From Nguyenibacter vanlangensis (GTDB lineage: Bacteria; Pseudomonadota; Alphaproteobacteria; Acetobacterales; Acetobacteraceae), in contig NZ_CP152276.1 of assembly GCF_038719015.1 (NCBI RefSeq), positions 2,647,501-2,711,500 on the forward strand: a stretch of 64,000 nt of DNA. Direction: 5' to 3'. Below, one piece after another: positions 63,997 to 64,000 of the stretch. The translations under genes were made by a program, and so were the position numbers. The notes under the pieces are model-generated. The model ran no database searches. It saw nothing but the letters and a program-made list of their open reading frames with translations, and was not told the DNA's origin. Each line of letters opens with the position of its first letter. Positions within the stretch are counted from its first letter, which is position 1.

Positions 63997-64000
63997 TCCG

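Noticed and set aside
1..64000. CRISPR arrays, rRNA and tRNA genes
   Set aside because: No spaced direct repeats of 25-40 bases, no rRNA-like stretch and no convincing tRNA cloverleaf with CCA-adjacent arms were seen by reading; short RNAs could be missed by eye.

Overview
The window is GC-rich alphaproteobacterial DNA. Its gene content fits an acetic acid bacterium (Acetobacteraceae: Komagataeibacter, Gluconacetobacter or Acetobacter type). The pointers are a Zymomonas/Acetobacter-type pyruvate decarboxylase, OprB-type porins, a quinoprotein-era set of organic-acid genes and a dense mix of IS families. It reads as an integrative conjugative element, or a related conjugative replicon, with a 45-kb accessory load in its middle. 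The genus is an inference; no rRNA, tRNA or integrase lies in the window.

Layout. (1) 1-8.1 kb: mating-pair-formation and coupling genes on the minus strand (traG, a CopG-type gene, trbB-C-D-E-J-L), plus an HU-like gene on the plus strand. (2) 8.1-13.6 kb: a broken MFS gene, IS remnants, and a compact beta-alanine module made of an XRE-cupin regulator, an omega-aminotransferase and a malonate semialdehyde decarboxylase, followed by a LysR regulator. (3) 13.7-21.6 kb: M20 amidohydrolase, TonB receptor split by an IS630 element, amidase and MHS transporter. (4) 22-25.7 kb: an intact Mla/Pqi-type lipid transport operon. (5) 25.7-29.6 kb: an IS graveyard (IS110, IS30, IS3, ISL3) holding broken frc and pta genes. 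(6) 29.7-35.1 kb: alcohol dehydrogenase, catabolic acetolactate synthase, two AEC carriers and a porin fragment. (7) 35.1-41.2 kb: a complete citrate lyase operon. (8) 41.5-46.5 kb: IS remnants, an intact OprB porin and pyruvate decarboxylase. (9) 46.6-52.8 kb: a FixK/Crp-like regulator, a small ion channel and a MarR-controlled EmrAB-type tripartite efflux system. (10) 53-64 kb: the other half of the conjugative backbone (traG fragment, VirD2-like relaxase, lytic transglycosylase, DUF736, TraF peptidase, DUF2840, DNA methyltransferase, RepA, HTH protein, frameshifted DUF6499/DUF2285 gene), then an IS21 insertion and small membrane and hypothetical genes.

How the parts fit. In the ancestral backbone the minus-strand order was evidently relaxase then traG then copG then trb. 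The cargo now separates relaxase from traG, and a traG 5' fragment remains directly behind the relaxase. Four backbone transcription units carry one shared upstream motif (GGAGCGTARAATTGTCGG), and the 3' end of repA carries two perfect DnaA boxes, so coordinated control and autonomous replication are likely. The cargo converges on small carbon acids. Beta-alanine goes through malonate semialdehyde to acetaldehyde, citrate to acetate plus oxaloacetate, and pyruvate to acetaldehyde (PDC) or acetolactate (ALS), with matching porins and carriers. In an acetic acid bacterium acetaldehyde would be oxidised onward to acetate by membrane dehydrogenases; that last step is inferred and not encoded here.
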